Counted from the first letter of the stretch, positions 1 through 8,913 are shown. The stretch is 64,000 bases of DNA from Ideonella_A sp963843805 (GCA_963843805.1 CAWJLY010000008.1:310001-374000); one strand, 5' to 3'. Program-made: numbers and translations. Notes: generated by a model not told the origin, from the sequence alone.

Positions 1-165
1 CCCTCGGTCAAACTGACATCTTCGGTTGTCGACAACCTGATGCGCGCAAATGAAAACGTCTTCATTGACCAGGGTGGGAAAACCGGCGTCTGGCCGCTCA
101 AAGGGCAGGACATGACCGATGTCTTCGTGGCGGTCGAGAACTGCGTTCACAAACACGAGCGCTGA
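1..165 (+). CDS. C-terminal fragment of a small secreted IalB-like protein
   Basis: The window opens inside this gene; only the last 54 residues and the TGA at 163-165 are present. The visible tail has a G-K-T, then M-x-DVF-x-A, then a closing Cys. The same order of residues closes the protein encoded at 1287-2057 (NGKT, MPDVFAAIAKC), so I infer that both end in the same domain. That domain resembles the IalB-like envelope-protein fold by pattern only. Function is unknown. It would be the third related protein in a cluster of exported proteins. The N-terminus and any signal peptide lie outside the window. Confidence 0.6.
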   Translation, partial: PSVKLTSSVVDNLMRANENVFIDQGGKTGVWPLKGQDMTDVFVAVENCVHKHER

Positions 166-602
166 AGCATCCGGACAACGCGATCGCGACGTCAACGGAC
201 ACCAGGGGCATGGGCCGTATCCCCGCAACCACCTTCGTCGCACCGCTGTCGGCCGGCGCCGGGGCGGCGTCGGCGCAACCGAACGCCTCGTCAAGGCCGG
301 CCGGCCCTTGGCGCGGCGCACGGGATCGCCATCAAGTGCGCAGACCAAAACCAGTGGTGCACTTCACCGAACAGCGCACGGTGAGCCATGGCGCCGTGGG
401 GCGCACGGTCAGCTTGGTGATGACCGGTCCGGCAGGGTTCAGCGATACCGCGTTTGTCGGCGATCCGGTGCCCAATGTGCTGAGGCGATGCAGCCTCATG
501 GCCCCATCAGGCCCGACGCCAAGTCCCTCGCAATTCGTCCCGGGACGCACCGTGAGTTGGGTGATGACCGTTTCCAGACCACTGTAGAAGGAGGAGACGT
601 CA
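166..602 (+). other. Inter-genic stretch with a doubtful ORF (210-587)
   Basis: This 437-base stretch separates the left-edge gene from the first tandem paralogue. One ORF at 210-587 (125 codons) begins with an Ala-rich segment that could be a poor signal peptide and contains the phrase GRTVS twice. Another frame reads a Cys-containing peptide (CADQNQWC) between about 322 and 390, so the stretch may hold a small exported-protein gene with shifted frames. I cannot recognise a family. The last 20 bases (CCACTGTA, then a GGAGGA ribosome site) resemble the leader of the gene at 1287. Confidence 0.35.
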
Positions 603-1253
603 ATGGTCCGATCATCAGCAGGGTTCCTGCTCGCCGTCGCGCTGTCAGGCTCCGCCCTGGCCCAGGGAGATGCGCGCTTCTGTGGCTCCTATGCGGCCAA
701 TGCCTCGGGGATGGGGGATGCGGCGGTCAAGAAGAACCCGGCCTGTCTCGACTATTCGCGCGGCGTGCACGGCAACTACCAGAGCCATTTCGACTGGTGC
801 ATGAAGAATCCGCGCTCCTCGGTGCATGGCGCGGAGGCCAACATCCGGCGGCTCGTCTCGGCGTGTACCGGCAATGCAGCCAGGCCGGCCACCGCGGCCG
901 CGCCATCCGGGCGTCCGCCGCAAAGCAATGCCAATGCGGGCGCCAGCCAGCGTCCCGCATGGCTCGACGCCCAGATGAAGGCCGCCCCCGCGCTCGGAAC
1001 TCCCTCACCGACACCGGCACAGTTTCTGGCGTGCAATGGGCTCGCGGGCCGCTTCAACCGTGGCGCTTCGACCATCACAGTCTCCAACGGCGACCGCGTC
1101 CATGTGACGGTCGGGCCGAAACGGCCTGCGGGAACCGGCTCGTGCAAGGGCGACAAGTTGACGGTCAACTTCCCCGACGACCGCACCATCGCGGGGACGT
1201 ACGGCAACCGGTTGCTCCTCTGGGACAACGGCACCACCTGGACCAAGGACTAA
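603..1253 (+). CDS. Secreted two-module hypothetical protein, paralogue 1
   Basis: A 216-residue exported protein of unknown function. Residues 1-20 form a signal peptide (basic start, Leu/Ala/Val core, cleavage near SALAQG). Residues 21-90 are a Cys-rich module with C-GSYAANASG, a central Cys, H-x-x-x-H-x-x-WC and a last Cys, shared almost residue for residue with the next gene. A Pro/Ala-rich linker follows. The C-terminal 80 residues differ from the paralogue and look like a small beta-barrel ending in WDNGTTWTKD. The start is set by a strong AAGGAGGAG site. It lies 33 bases before its paralogue, probably co-transcribed. The frame is intact. Confidence 0.8.
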   Translation: MVRSSAGFLLAVALSGSALAQGDARFCGSYAANASGMGDAAVKKNPACLDYSRGVHGNYQSHFDWCMKNPRSSVHGAEANIRRLVSACTGNAARPATAAAPSGRPPQSNANAGASQRPAWLDAQMKAAPALGTPSPTPAQFLACNGLAGRFNRGASTITVSNGDRVHVTVGPKRPAGTGSCKGDKLTVNFPDDRTIAGTYGNRLLLWDNGTTWTKD

Positions 1254-1286
1254 GCCCTCAAACCACTGTGCAAGGAGAAGACGTCA

Positions 1287-2057
1287 ATGATCCGATCATC
1301 AGCAAGCTTCCTGTTCGCCGCCGTGCTGTGCGGCTCCGCGCTGGCCCAGGGCGATGCGCGGTTTTGCGGTTCGTACGCGGCGAACGCGTCGGGAATGGGG
1401 GGACTGGCCGTCAAGCAGAACCCGGCCTGCCTGGACTACGGGAGGGGCGTCCACGGCAACTACCAGAGCCACTTCGACTGGTGCATGAAGAATTCGCCAT
1501 CCGCGGTGCAGGGCGCGGAGGGAAACATCCGGCGCCTGGTATCCCAGTGCACCGGCAATGCGCCGAAGCCGGCCGCGGCGGCCGCGCCGGCGCCTTCGGC
1601 AGCACCGAAGCAGACGATCATCACTTCCGGGCCGACATGGGGCAACACGATGAAGGCCGCCGCGGGCCGCGTCGGCGACTTTCAGATCGTGCGCTGGTAC
1701 GACCCCTCCAACAACTCGACGCAACGCTGTTCGGCAATGATGGGGAGCGGCGGCCGCGAAATCCACTTCTACCAAACCAAGGGGGATGGCTTCGGCCTCT
1801 TGTTCAGCGGCCAGCCAGGCGTCAAGGGACAGGTGGTCTCGATTTCCATCCCTGAACGCGGGAGCTTTTCGTACGACGCCGTCTGGAATGGCGGCAACTG
1901 GTACTCGGCACAGCTGCTCGGCGCCGACATGTTGCGCGAGTCCCGCTCCCCGGAGAGCATGGAAGTGCAGTTTCTAAACGGCAAGACGACCTACATGCTT
2001 TCTCGGCAGTACATGCCCGATGTGTTCGCGGCGATCGCGAAATGCCGCAAGAACTGA
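1287..2057 (+). CDS. Secreted two-module hypothetical protein, paralogue 2
   Basis: A 256-residue exported protein. The signal peptide and the Cys-rich module (residues 21-90) are near copies of those in the gene at 603, and the untranslated leader with its AAGGAGAAG ribosome site is also copied, so the N-terminal half arose by tandem duplication. After a Pro/Ala linker the C-terminal half (about residues 110-256) is unrelated to the first paralogue. It reads like an IalB-type beta-sandwich, with YDAVW, an LL-x-x-ML segment and a closing NGKTTY then MPDVFAAIAKC. The same ending is seen in the fragment at 1-165. Role unknown; interaction with a host or competitor is only a guess. Confidence 0.8.
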   Translation: MIRSSASFLFAAVLCGSALAQGDARFCGSYAANASGMGGLAVKQNPACLDYGRGVHGNYQSHFDWCMKNSPSAVQGAEGNIRRLVSQCTGNAPKPAAAAAPAPSAAPKQTIITSGPTWGNTMKAAAGRVGDFQIVRWYDPSNNSTQRCSAMMGSGGREIHFYQTKGDGFGLLFSGQPGVKGQVVSISIPERGSFSYDAVWNGGNWYSAQLLGADMLRESRSPESMEVQFLNGKTTYMLSRQYMPDVFAAIAKCRKN

Positions 2058-2077
2058 GCTTCATCGGGAGATATGAC

Positions 2078-2926
2078 ATGGTGCGCTTTCTGATCCTCCT
2101 GGCCGGTGCGTCGGTTTGCATCGGCCCGGCCCTCGCTGGCCCTTCCAGTTTCCAGCGAACGTGCAGCGACGTTCGTGTCGAGCTCGACAGGGACACGCTC
2201 GTGTTGTCGGGCAACTGCCGCGACAAGCGCGGGCGGGAGCGGCCCGTGGCCTTCGATCTCGATGGCTACCACGTCGTCGACGGCCGGGTCGTCTTCGATG
2301 GGCAGGGCAAGTCCACCTTCCGGCGCTCGTGTGTCGATCGGGACCTCAAGGTCAGCCCCGAACGGGTCCAGCTGGTCCTCGAATGCAAGGGCCGCCAGGG
2401 CCGGACCACGCAGACGGTCGAGCTTGAAGACATCCACAACGACGACGGCAAGCTGGTGCGGGCGGGCGGGGCCGCACAGCAGGCAGGGAACAAGTCGGCA
2501 GGCCTGAACTGGGTTCCGGGAAAGCCGGACAACATCGACCCGCGCGCCAAGGCGGTTGGGCAGATGGCAGACGGCATGCCGGTCTTCATTTGCGCCGGCG
2601 GGCACAACGGCGGATTGCATCCCGGCATGGCCGGCATCTGGCTCGAGGGTTGCTCGATCGGCTACGGTGGCCGTGCCGTCCTGCTCAAGAACCACGTGCT
2701 GCTGGCAACCCCAGGGCGATGGATGGCGGCCACACCCGGCTCATTTTTCCCCGCGAACGCGATCAGTACCGGCAACGAGGCGGATGGACGGCCCCTGTAC
2801 AGCTGCCGGGTCCGGCAAGCAGGCGGCCCTCTCGTCGGCAAGACGCGCCCGGAATTCCACGGTTGCAACGTCGGCGATCAGGGGCGGGAGCAAACGTTCG
2901 AGAGCTACGAAGTCTTCGTGCGGTGA
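2078..2926 (+). CDS. Secreted CVNH-DM9 (DUF3421) lectin-like protein
   Basis: A 282-residue exported protein. The ATG at 2078 is chosen because it starts a clear signal peptide (MVRFLILLAGASVCIGPALA); the in-frame ATG at 2042 would add a charged tail before it. Residues 22-125 contain two CyanoVirin-N homology repeats: SFQRTC, LSGNCRDKRG, DLDGYHVVDGRVVF, then RRSCVDRDL, LECKGRQG, LEDIHNDDGKLV. Residues 145-282 match the DM9/DUF3421 pattern: a G-x-P-x-x-A-I-x-x-G-x-E-x-D-G-x-P-L-Y block, G-K-x-R-P-E-F-H-G-C, and a final YEVFV. CVNH and DM9 proteins elsewhere bind mannose-type glycans. Glycan binding here is inferred, not shown. Confidence 0.75.
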   Translation: MVRFLILLAGASVCIGPALAGPSSFQRTCSDVRVELDRDTLVLSGNCRDKRGRERPVAFDLDGYHVVDGRVVFDGQGKSTFRRSCVDRDLKVSPERVQLVLECKGRQGRTTQTVELEDIHNDDGKLVRAGGAAQQAGNKSAGLNWVPGKPDNIDPRAKAVGQMADGMPVFICAGGHNGGLHPGMAGIWLEGCSIGYGGRAVLLKNHVLLATPGRWMAATPGSFFPANAISTGNEADGRPLYSCRVRQAGGPLVGKTRPEFHGCNVGDQGREQTFESYEVFVR

Positions 2927-2970
2927 TTTGGTTCGGCGCGTCCCAACATGAGCGCGCCGCGCAATGAAAG

Positions 2971-3220
2971 GTGTGTCATGAGTCATTCCGTCTCAGGGTG
3001 ATCGGAGCCGTCCTGATCACTGCCGGCCTCGCCCAGGCCGGCACCGTCAGCGCGCTAGAAAGCCGCCCGGTCGATTGCGAACTCACGGTACGCGGCAAGA
3101 CCTACATCAAGGGCGTGTGCCACGTTCGTCCGACCGCTTCGGGGCGACGAGTTCACGGCAGCGTATTTCGCTGATGGGTCGATTGCCGGCCCACGCGAGC
3201 GAATGCTGACCAGCACCTGA
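2971..3220 (+). CDS. Small secreted hypothetical protein, frame broken
   Basis: A short exported protein of about 80 residues. A GTG at 2971 opens the frame, with an ATG at 2978 in another frame. A hydrophobic segment (VIGAVLITAGLAQAG) suggests a signal peptide, and VDCELTVRGKTYIKGVC is the likely mature start with two Cys. The frame stops at 3174, but from about 3143 the +1 frame continues as GDEFTAAYFADGSIAG and ends at the TGA at 3218-3220. I join the two across one indel near 3140. It follows the CVNH-DM9 gene by 44 bases and may belong to the same unit. Family not recognised. Confidence 0.45.
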
Positions 3221-3504
3221 TCTTTTGGCTTTGGTTCTCTGAAACAACCCCGAGGTGACGGGCCGCTTTCCGCCGCCTCACCGACGCCCGCGCTGTCTCG
3301 GTCACCGTCAGCTGATGGCCGAAAGCAGCCAACAAGCCAGCGTACGACCGAGCGTTGCGAAGAAGCGGTAGGTTCCCTCCCCGTACTTGCGCACGCTGCA
3401 TCAATCCTGCAGACTGTGGGGGCAAACGTGGGGGCAAAAGCTGGTGGGAAGGTCAGAAATCAAAATGGGCTAGCTCCTTGTGAAAGCTAACCCATTGATT
3501 CATA
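3221..3504. other. Non-coding stretch 3' of tRNA-Pro
   Basis: No convincing gene is seen on either strand. Near 3414-3440 the 11-base string GTGGGGGCAAA occurs twice in direct tandem. The stretch lies directly at the 3' side of the tRNA-Pro gene, a common site for integrative elements. An integrase reading frame was looked for and not found. Confidence 0.4.
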
Positions 3505-3582
<78 letters not shown>

Positions 3583-3617
3583 CTGAGCCGACGAGTATAG
3601 CGGCTTTCGTTGCTCGC

Positions 3618-4064
3618 TCAGGCAGTCAGCAGGCTGCGGATCGCGAGCAGTTCGGCGCGAATCTGCAGCGAGGTCAGCGGCTCGCCGGAACCCGCGATGT
3701 GGCGATCGGTTGCCGAGCTTGTGCGATCGCTTGAACCGGACGTATCGAACGCATTGTCCGGGGACTCGCCTTCGATCTCCGTGACTTCGAGCCCCGGCAG
3801 ATCGTCCCCGTGCTGGTCGGCCAGCCGATTGCGCGCACCGCTGATCGTGAAGCCCTGCTCGTACAGCAGGTCGCGGATGCGGCGGATCAGCAGGACTTCG
3901 TGATGCTGGTAGTAGCGCCGGTTGCCGCGCCGCTTCATCGGCTTGAGCTGTGTGAATTCCTGCTCCCAGTAACGCAGCACATACGGTTTGACGCCACACA
4001 GATCGCTGACTTCGCCGATCGTGAAATACCGCTTGGCGGGGATGGCTGGAAGCGATTTCTCCAT
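3618..4064 (-). CDS. MerR-family transcriptional regulator next to ihfA
   Basis: A 148-residue DNA-binding protein. Residues 13-80 form a MerR-type winged helix: YFTIGEVSDLCGVKPYVLRYWE, then KRRGNRRYY as the wing, then IRRIRDLLYEQGFTI. The rest is acidic and of low complexity, without the Cys cluster of metal sensors, so the signal it senses is unknown. This is the standard MerR gene that follows ihfA in beta- and gammaproteobacteria. The ATG at 4064 lies 5 bases after the ihfA stop; a TTG at 4073 would overlap ihfA and is less likely. Expression is probably by read-through from the ihfA operon. Confidence 0.9.
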   Translation of the reverse strand: MEKSLPAIPAKRYFTIGEVSDLCGVKPYVLRYWEQEFTQLKPMKRRGNRRYYQHHEVLLIRRIRDLLYEQGFTISGARNRLADQHGDDLPGLEVTEIEGESPDNAFDTSGSSDRTSSATDRHIAGSGEPLTSLQIRAELLAIRSLLTA

Positions 4065-4069
4065 TGAAA

Positions 4070-4514
4070 TCAATGCGATTCAGGCGGGAGCTCGGACTTT
4101 ACTCGAAGTCTTCGTTCGGGCAGGGGGTCGCCTTGCACCGCGCTTTTCAGTTTCTGGCTGGCGTGGAAGGTCACCACATTGCGGGCCTTGATCGGGATCG
4201 CTTCGCCGGTGCGCGGATTGCGGCCGGGCCGCGCCGCCTTGCGCCGGATGTTGAAATTGCCGAAGCCCGACAGCTTGACGTCGTCGCCCTCGACCAGCGT
4301 CGACATGGATGATGTCGAAGAAGCCGTCGACCATGTCCTTCGATTCGCGCTTGTTGAGACCCAGCCGCTCGAACAGCATCTCGGCCAGTTCGGCCTTGGT
4401 CAGCGTCGGTGTCTCGATGCTGGGCAGCACGGCGCGTGGCTGCTCGGGCGGGTCTGGCGGCCCGGGCAGCCTGTCGGTGGTCGGGCGATCGTCGTCTGGC
4501 GCGGCGTCGGTCAT
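4070..4514 (-). CDS. ihfA: Integration host factor subunit alpha, one frameshift
   Basis: DNA-bending nucleoid protein that pairs with IHF-beta. The core is clear in two frames: TLTKAELAEMLFERLGLNKR with DMVDGFFDIIH, then from about 4306 LVEGDDVKLSGFGNFNIRRK, the DNA-intercalating PGRNPRTGEAIPI arm and VTFHASQKLKSAV. One extra base near 4309 separates them. The N-terminus carries about 37 extra Pro/Asp-rich residues before TLTKAEL, and the tail is about 15 residues longer than in E. coli. It is last in the thrS-to-ihfA unit, 6 bases after pheT. Confidence 0.92.
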
Positions 4515-4520
4515 CGCTCT

Positions 4521-6955
4521 TCAACTCCTCAGGCGCACGCCCAAGCGTGTCTGCACATGGTCGAGTATCTGCGCCAGCGCGGCGTCGATGCGCTCGTCGG
4601 TCAGTGTTGCGTTGTCGTCGCGCAACTCGAGGTGGACCGCCATGCTGCGTTCGCCACCCGCCGGCGGCTTGTAGACGTCGAACAGCTGCGACCGAGCGCA
4701 GCAGCGGGTTCGGGCGTGCTGCGCAGCGCGTCGATCAAGTGCGTCGTGGCTGACCGACTCGGGCGTGATCAGCGCCAGGTCGCGGCGGATCGACTGTTGA
4801 CGCGGCAGTGGCGCAAATGCCGGCACGTCGACGCTCAGCAAGCGGCCAGATCGATCTCGAACAGGACCGGCGCACTCGGCAGTTCATACGACTGGCGCCA
4901 ACGCGGGTGCAGTTCACCCACCACGCCGACCGCTCGGCCATCGATCTCGATCGCGCGCGCAGCGACCAGGATGCATCGCCGGGTGCCCGGCGGCGACGAA
5001 ACGCGGCCGTCTTGGGCAGCGAACAAGGCCTCGAGATCGCCCTTCACGTCGAAGAAGTCGACCGCCCTCGCCTTCTCGCCCCATTGCTCGATGTGGTTGC
5101 TGCCGAAGCCAGCCCGGCCAGGCGCATCGATCTGATCGATGCCGGCAACCTGCGTCGGCCCGTCGGCAACCGACGCGTCACGCCGATAGACACGGCCGAT
5201 CTCGAAAACCCGCACCCGCGACGCCTTGCGCGCCAGGTTGGTTCGCAGCACCTGGATCAGGCTGCCGAGCAGGCTCGATCGCATCACCGCCAGCGGGCTG
5301 GCGATCGGGTTCAGCACCTTGATCGGGTCTGGCATTGCCGGCCAGTTCGGCCTCCCAGCGCGCTTCGACAAAGCTGAAGTTGATGGTCTCGATATAGCCG
5401 AGCCCCGCCGCCTGTCGGCGCAACTGGTGCACGTCGCGGCGGCCTTCGCTGCGAACCAGCGGCACGATCGCGGCCACCGGCGCCGTGTCGGGCAGGCTGC
5501 CGAAGCCGAGCACGCGGATCACTTCCTCGATCAGGTCCTCCTCGATCTGCAGGTCGAAGCGCCAGCTCGGCGGCGTCACATGCAGCACCTCGCCGTGTCA
5601 AGCCAGCCGACTCGGTGAACTGCAGGCCGAGCCGCGTCATCACCTGCCGGCACTGCTCGGCTGTGACCGGCATGCCGATCACCTTGGCGGCGCGTGCAAC
5701 CCGCAAATCGACCGCCGGGCGCTGCGGCAGCGCCAGCGTCTGGTCGTCGATCGGACCGGCCTGGCCGCCGCAGATCTGCGATCACGAGCTGGCTGATGCG
5801 CTCGATGATCGTCGACGGTGCGTGCCGGGTCGACGCCGCGCTCGAAGCGGTGACCGGCATCGGTCGTGAAATTGAAGCGTCGCGAGCGACCGGCGACCGC
5901 TTCGGGCCACCAGAAGGCCGCCTCGATATAGATGTTGCGCGTGGCGTCGGATACGGCGGTCGCATCACCGCCCATGATGCCGGCCAGCGATTCGACGGCC
6001 TGAGTCGTCGGCGATGATGCCGACCTGCTCGTCGAGCGTGACGGTATTGCCGTTGAGCAGCTTCAGCGTCTCGCCGGCGCGCGCCCAGCGCACTTGCAGG
6101 CCGCCATCGATCTTGTCGAGATCGAAGATGTGCGTGGGCTGGCCATATTCGAACATCACATAGTTGGAGATGTCGACCAGCACGCTGACCGAACGCTGGC
6201 CACAGCGCGCCAGCCGGTCGACCATCCAGGCCGGGGTCGCCACCTGGGTGTCGACGCCGCGCACGATGCGGCCGGAAAAGCGCCCGCACAGGTCGGCCGC
6301 TTCGACCTTGACCGGCAGCTTGTCATCGATCGCGGCGTCGGCTGCCTCGATCTCCGGCTGACTGCAGCGGTGCACCGGTCAGCGCAGCGACTTCGCGTGC
6401 GATGCCGTAGACGCTCAGGCATGGCCGAGATTGGGCGTCAGCTTCAGCGTGAACAGCGTGTCGTCCAGGCGCAGGTGGTCGCGGATGTCCTGGCCGACAC
6501 GGGCTTGCCGGATCGAGCAGCAGCAGCCCGCCGTGGTCGTCCGACAGCTTCAGTTCGCGCGCCGAGCACAGCATGCCCTGGCTTTCGACACCGCGCAGCT
6601 GGCCGAGCCTGATCTCGAACGGCTCGGCATCGGCCGCCGCATCGTCGGCCGGCGGCAGCACCGCGCCGACCAGCGCACACGGCACCTTGATGCCGACGCT
6701 GACGTTCGGTGCGCCGCAGACGATCTTCAGCAGCGCGCCGGTGCCGGCATCGACCTGGCAGACATTGAGCCGGTCGGCATTCGGATGGCGTTCGACCGCC
6801 AGCACCTCGGCGACGACGATCTTCGAGAACGGCGGCGCCACCGGGCGCAGCGTCCTCGACTTCCATGCCCGACATGGTCAGCAGATCGGCCAGTTCCTGG
6901 CTGGTGATCGGTGCGGGTTGCAGAATTCACGCAACCACGATTCGGGAAATTGCAT
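4521..6955 (-). CDS. pheT: Phenylalanyl-tRNA synthetase beta subunit, multiply frame-broken
   Basis: Large subunit of the tetrameric PheRS, which charges tRNA-Phe and edits Tyr-tRNA-Phe. The start is MQFPESWLREFCNP at 6955. Domains appear in order across several frames: the tRNA-binding OB fold (KIVVAEVLAVERHPNADRL, GAPNVSVGIKVPCAL), the B3/4 editing region (GRFSGRIVRGVDT, DISNYVMFEYGQPTHIFD), B5 (FERGVDPART), the catalytic-like domain and the C-terminal FDX-ACB tRNA anchor (SIRRDLALI, FDVYKPPAGGERSMAVHLEL). The span fits the usual 800 residues. At least five frame changes occur, with no domain missing. The gene lies 55 bases after pheS. Confidence 0.95.
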
Positions 6956-7010
6956 CGCGGGCTTTCGCGGTCAGATGGGCTTGCTGGTTAGCGGGTGCGG
7001 CGACGCTGCA

Positions 7011-8059
7011 TCAATGAAACTGCGACAGGAAGCGCAGATCGCCGTCGAAGAACAGCCGCAGGTCGCTGATGCCGTAACGCAGCATCGCCAGCCGGTCGAT
7101 GCCCGAGCCGAAGGCGAAGCCGATGTAGCGCTCCGGGTCGAGGCCCATGTTGCGGATCACCTGCGGATGGACCTGGCCCGAGCCCGACACCTCGAGCCAG
7201 CGGCCGGTCAGCGGGCCGCTCTCGAACATGATGTCGATCTCGGCGCTCGGTTCGGTGAACGGGAAATAGCTCGGCCGGAAGCGCAGCTTCAGCTCGGTGG
7301 TCTCGAAGAAGGCCTGGATGAAGGCCAGGTACATCGCCTTCAGGTCCTTGAAGCTGACGTTCTCGCCGACCCACAGACCCTCGACCTGATGGAACATCGG
7401 CGAATGCGTGGCATCGCTGTCGACCCGGTAGGTGCGGCCCGGCGCGATCACGCGGATGTCGGGCATGTGCGCTTGGCCGGCATACCTTTTTCGCGTGCGC
7501 CTGCGCATAGCGGATCTGCATCGGCGAGGTGTGCGGACGCAGGTTCAGCCAGCGGCCTTCGGCATCCTTGACGTCGACATAGAACGTATCCTGCATCGAG
7601 CGCGCCGGATGGTTTTCCGGATTGTTCAGCGCGGTGAAGCTGTACCAGTCGGTCTCGATCTCGGGGCCGTCGGCGACGTCGAAACCCATCGAAGCGAAGA
7701 TCGCCTCGATGCGCTCCATCGTGCGCGGCGATCGGATGCACCGCGCCGTCGCCGCGGCGGCGGCCGGGCAGCGTCACATCCAGCGCCTCGGCTTTCAGCT
7801 GCGCATCGAGCTCGGCATCGGCGAGCGCCTGGCGGCGCTGCCTGCAGCGCGGCCTCGACCTGCTGCTTGGCCGCGTTGATCAGCGCGCCGCGTGACTTCT
7901 TCTCGTCGTGCGACAGCGCGCCCAGCGCCTTCAGCTGCTCGGTCAGGCGGCCCGACTTGCCGAGGTAGCGCGCCTTGGCATTTTCCAGATCGGCGGGCGT
8001 CGCGCGTGCGCGGCGAAATCGGCCTGCGCATCGAGCACCAGTTGTTCGAGGTCATTCAT
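7011..8059 (-). CDS. pheS: Phenylalanyl-tRNA synthetase alpha subunit, frame-broken
   Basis: Catalytic subunit of PheRS (class II). The start MNDLEQLVLDAQADF at 8059 opens a coiled-coil arm, followed in other frames by GFDVADGPEIETDWYSF, then ENHPARSMQDTFYV, TSPMQIRYAQ (motif 1 region), then APGRTYRVDSDATHSPMFHQ (motif 2) and GFAFGSGIDRLAMLRYG (motif 3). The length fits the family at about 345 residues. Frame changes lie near 8000, 7840, 7735 and 7485. An attenuator-like hairpin stands 23 bases upstream, between rplT and pheS. Confidence 0.95.
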
Positions 8060-8081
8060 GACGAAACCGTGGCACGCAAAC

Positions 8082-8183
8082 AAAAAAGGCCGCACACGAG
8101 GTCGGCCTGGAAAAGCTCGGCCGGGCCGCGCCTTGCGGCGCAGCCGGTCTGCCAGACGGCCCGCGGCTTGCGCCACGGGCCGT
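8082..8183 (-). terminator. Two hairpins in the rplT-pheS gap; terminator or attenuator
   Basis: In the 133-base gap between rplT and pheS the - strand holds two inverted repeats. The first (8156-8183) has perfect 8-base arms ACGGCCCG/CGGGCCGT. The second (8087-8108) has arms AGGCCG/CGGCCT and is followed at once by six T residues (8082-8087), the form of a Rho-independent terminator. It would end or attenuate transcription entering pheS. E. coli pheST is controlled by attenuation; a Phe-rich leader peptide is not evident here, so the mechanism is open. Confidence 0.6.
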
Positions 8184-8192
8184 TCAGGGCAT

Positions 8193-8550
8193 TCAAGCCA
8201 GCTGGGCCTTCACCTTCTCGACGATGCTGCCGAAACGCGGCAGGATCATTGACAGCCATGTCGGCAAGCACCTTGCGATCGATCTCGATCGAGGCTTTTT
8301 TCATGCCGGCCATGAATTTGCTGTAGGTCAGGCCCAGGCCCCGGCTCGCCGCGTTGATACGGGCGATCCAGAGCTGGCGGAAAACACGCTTCTTGGTGCG
8401 GCGGTCACGGTACGCATACTGGCCGGCACGCATGACGGCCTGCTTGGCAATGCGAAACACATTCTTGCGGCGGCCACGGTAACCCTTGGCGAGTGCGAGA
8501 ATTTTCTTGTGACGGGCGCGGGCTGTTACACCACGTTTGACGCGAGGCAT
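8193..8550 (-). CDS. rplT: 50S ribosomal protein L20, one frameshift near the 3' end
   Basis: Large-subunit assembly protein bL20, 118 residues after correction. The run MPRVKRGVTARARHKKILAL, YRGRRKNVFRIAKQAV, YAYRDRRTKKR and LWIARINAASRGLGLTY is diagnostic. The frame shifts near 8240; the other frame continues GSIVEKVKAQLA and stops at 8193-8195. The observed 358 bases equal 119 codons plus one extra base. It starts 24 bases after rpmI behind GAAGGAGAT. In E. coli L20 represses translation of rpmI-rplT; no operator could be judged here. Confidence 0.96.
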
Positions 8551-8574
8551 GGTTGATCTCCTTCAGAAGCGGGT

Positions 8575-8781
8575 TCAAAGGCCGGCGCATCGGCAGCATC
8601 TGCGCGATGCTGGCCCATGTCGGCCTCGTGCACGTTGGTGGCGCCACGCAGGTGGCGTTTGCTCTTTCGTGGACTTCTTCGTCAGGATGTGGCGCTTGAA
8701 CGCCTGACCGCGCTTGACGGTACCACCCGGGCGAACGCGGAACCGCTTCTTGGCGCTGCTCTTGGTCTTCATCTTGGGCAT
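8575..8781 (-). CDS. rpmI: 50S ribosomal protein L35, three frame breaks
   Basis: Small ribosomal protein bL35 of about 67 residues. The start MPKMKTKSSAKKRFRVRPGG and GQAFKRHILTKKSTK are intact. The rest (KRHLRGATNVHEADMG, then SIAQMLPM, then AGL and stop) is read in three successive frames, so three single-base insertions fit, near 8664, 8612 and 8588. Together they return to the starting frame, which hides the damage from a simple ORF caller. Three indels in 207 bases of an essential gene argue for sequence error. The ribosome site is AAGGAG before 8781. Confidence 0.95.
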   Translation of the reverse strand: MPKMKTKSSAKKRFRVRPGGTVKRGQAFKRHILTKKSTKEQTPPAWRHQRARGRHGPASRRCCRCAGL

Positions 8782-8913
8782 TGCTGCTCCTTCTTTGATT
8801 GCTGCTGCAGGCGCCGGCAAATCGACTGCCGTCTTGTAGGCCTGCAGCCGCTTCTTTTCAACCCCCCGGTGACCAGACCGAGGCAGTCGAATTCTGTTCT
8901 GACATCGCACCGA

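Noticed and set aside
119..1855. A 578-codon open frame on the + strand
   Set aside because: It overlaps two clear signal-peptide proteins in another frame, is Arg/Gly/Pro-rich and has no domain; it is a GC-rich shadow frame.
3153..3437. A - strand ORF beside tRNA-Pro that might be an integrase remnant
   Set aside because: No R-H-R-Y catalytic residues or integrase-like phrase could be found in any frame.
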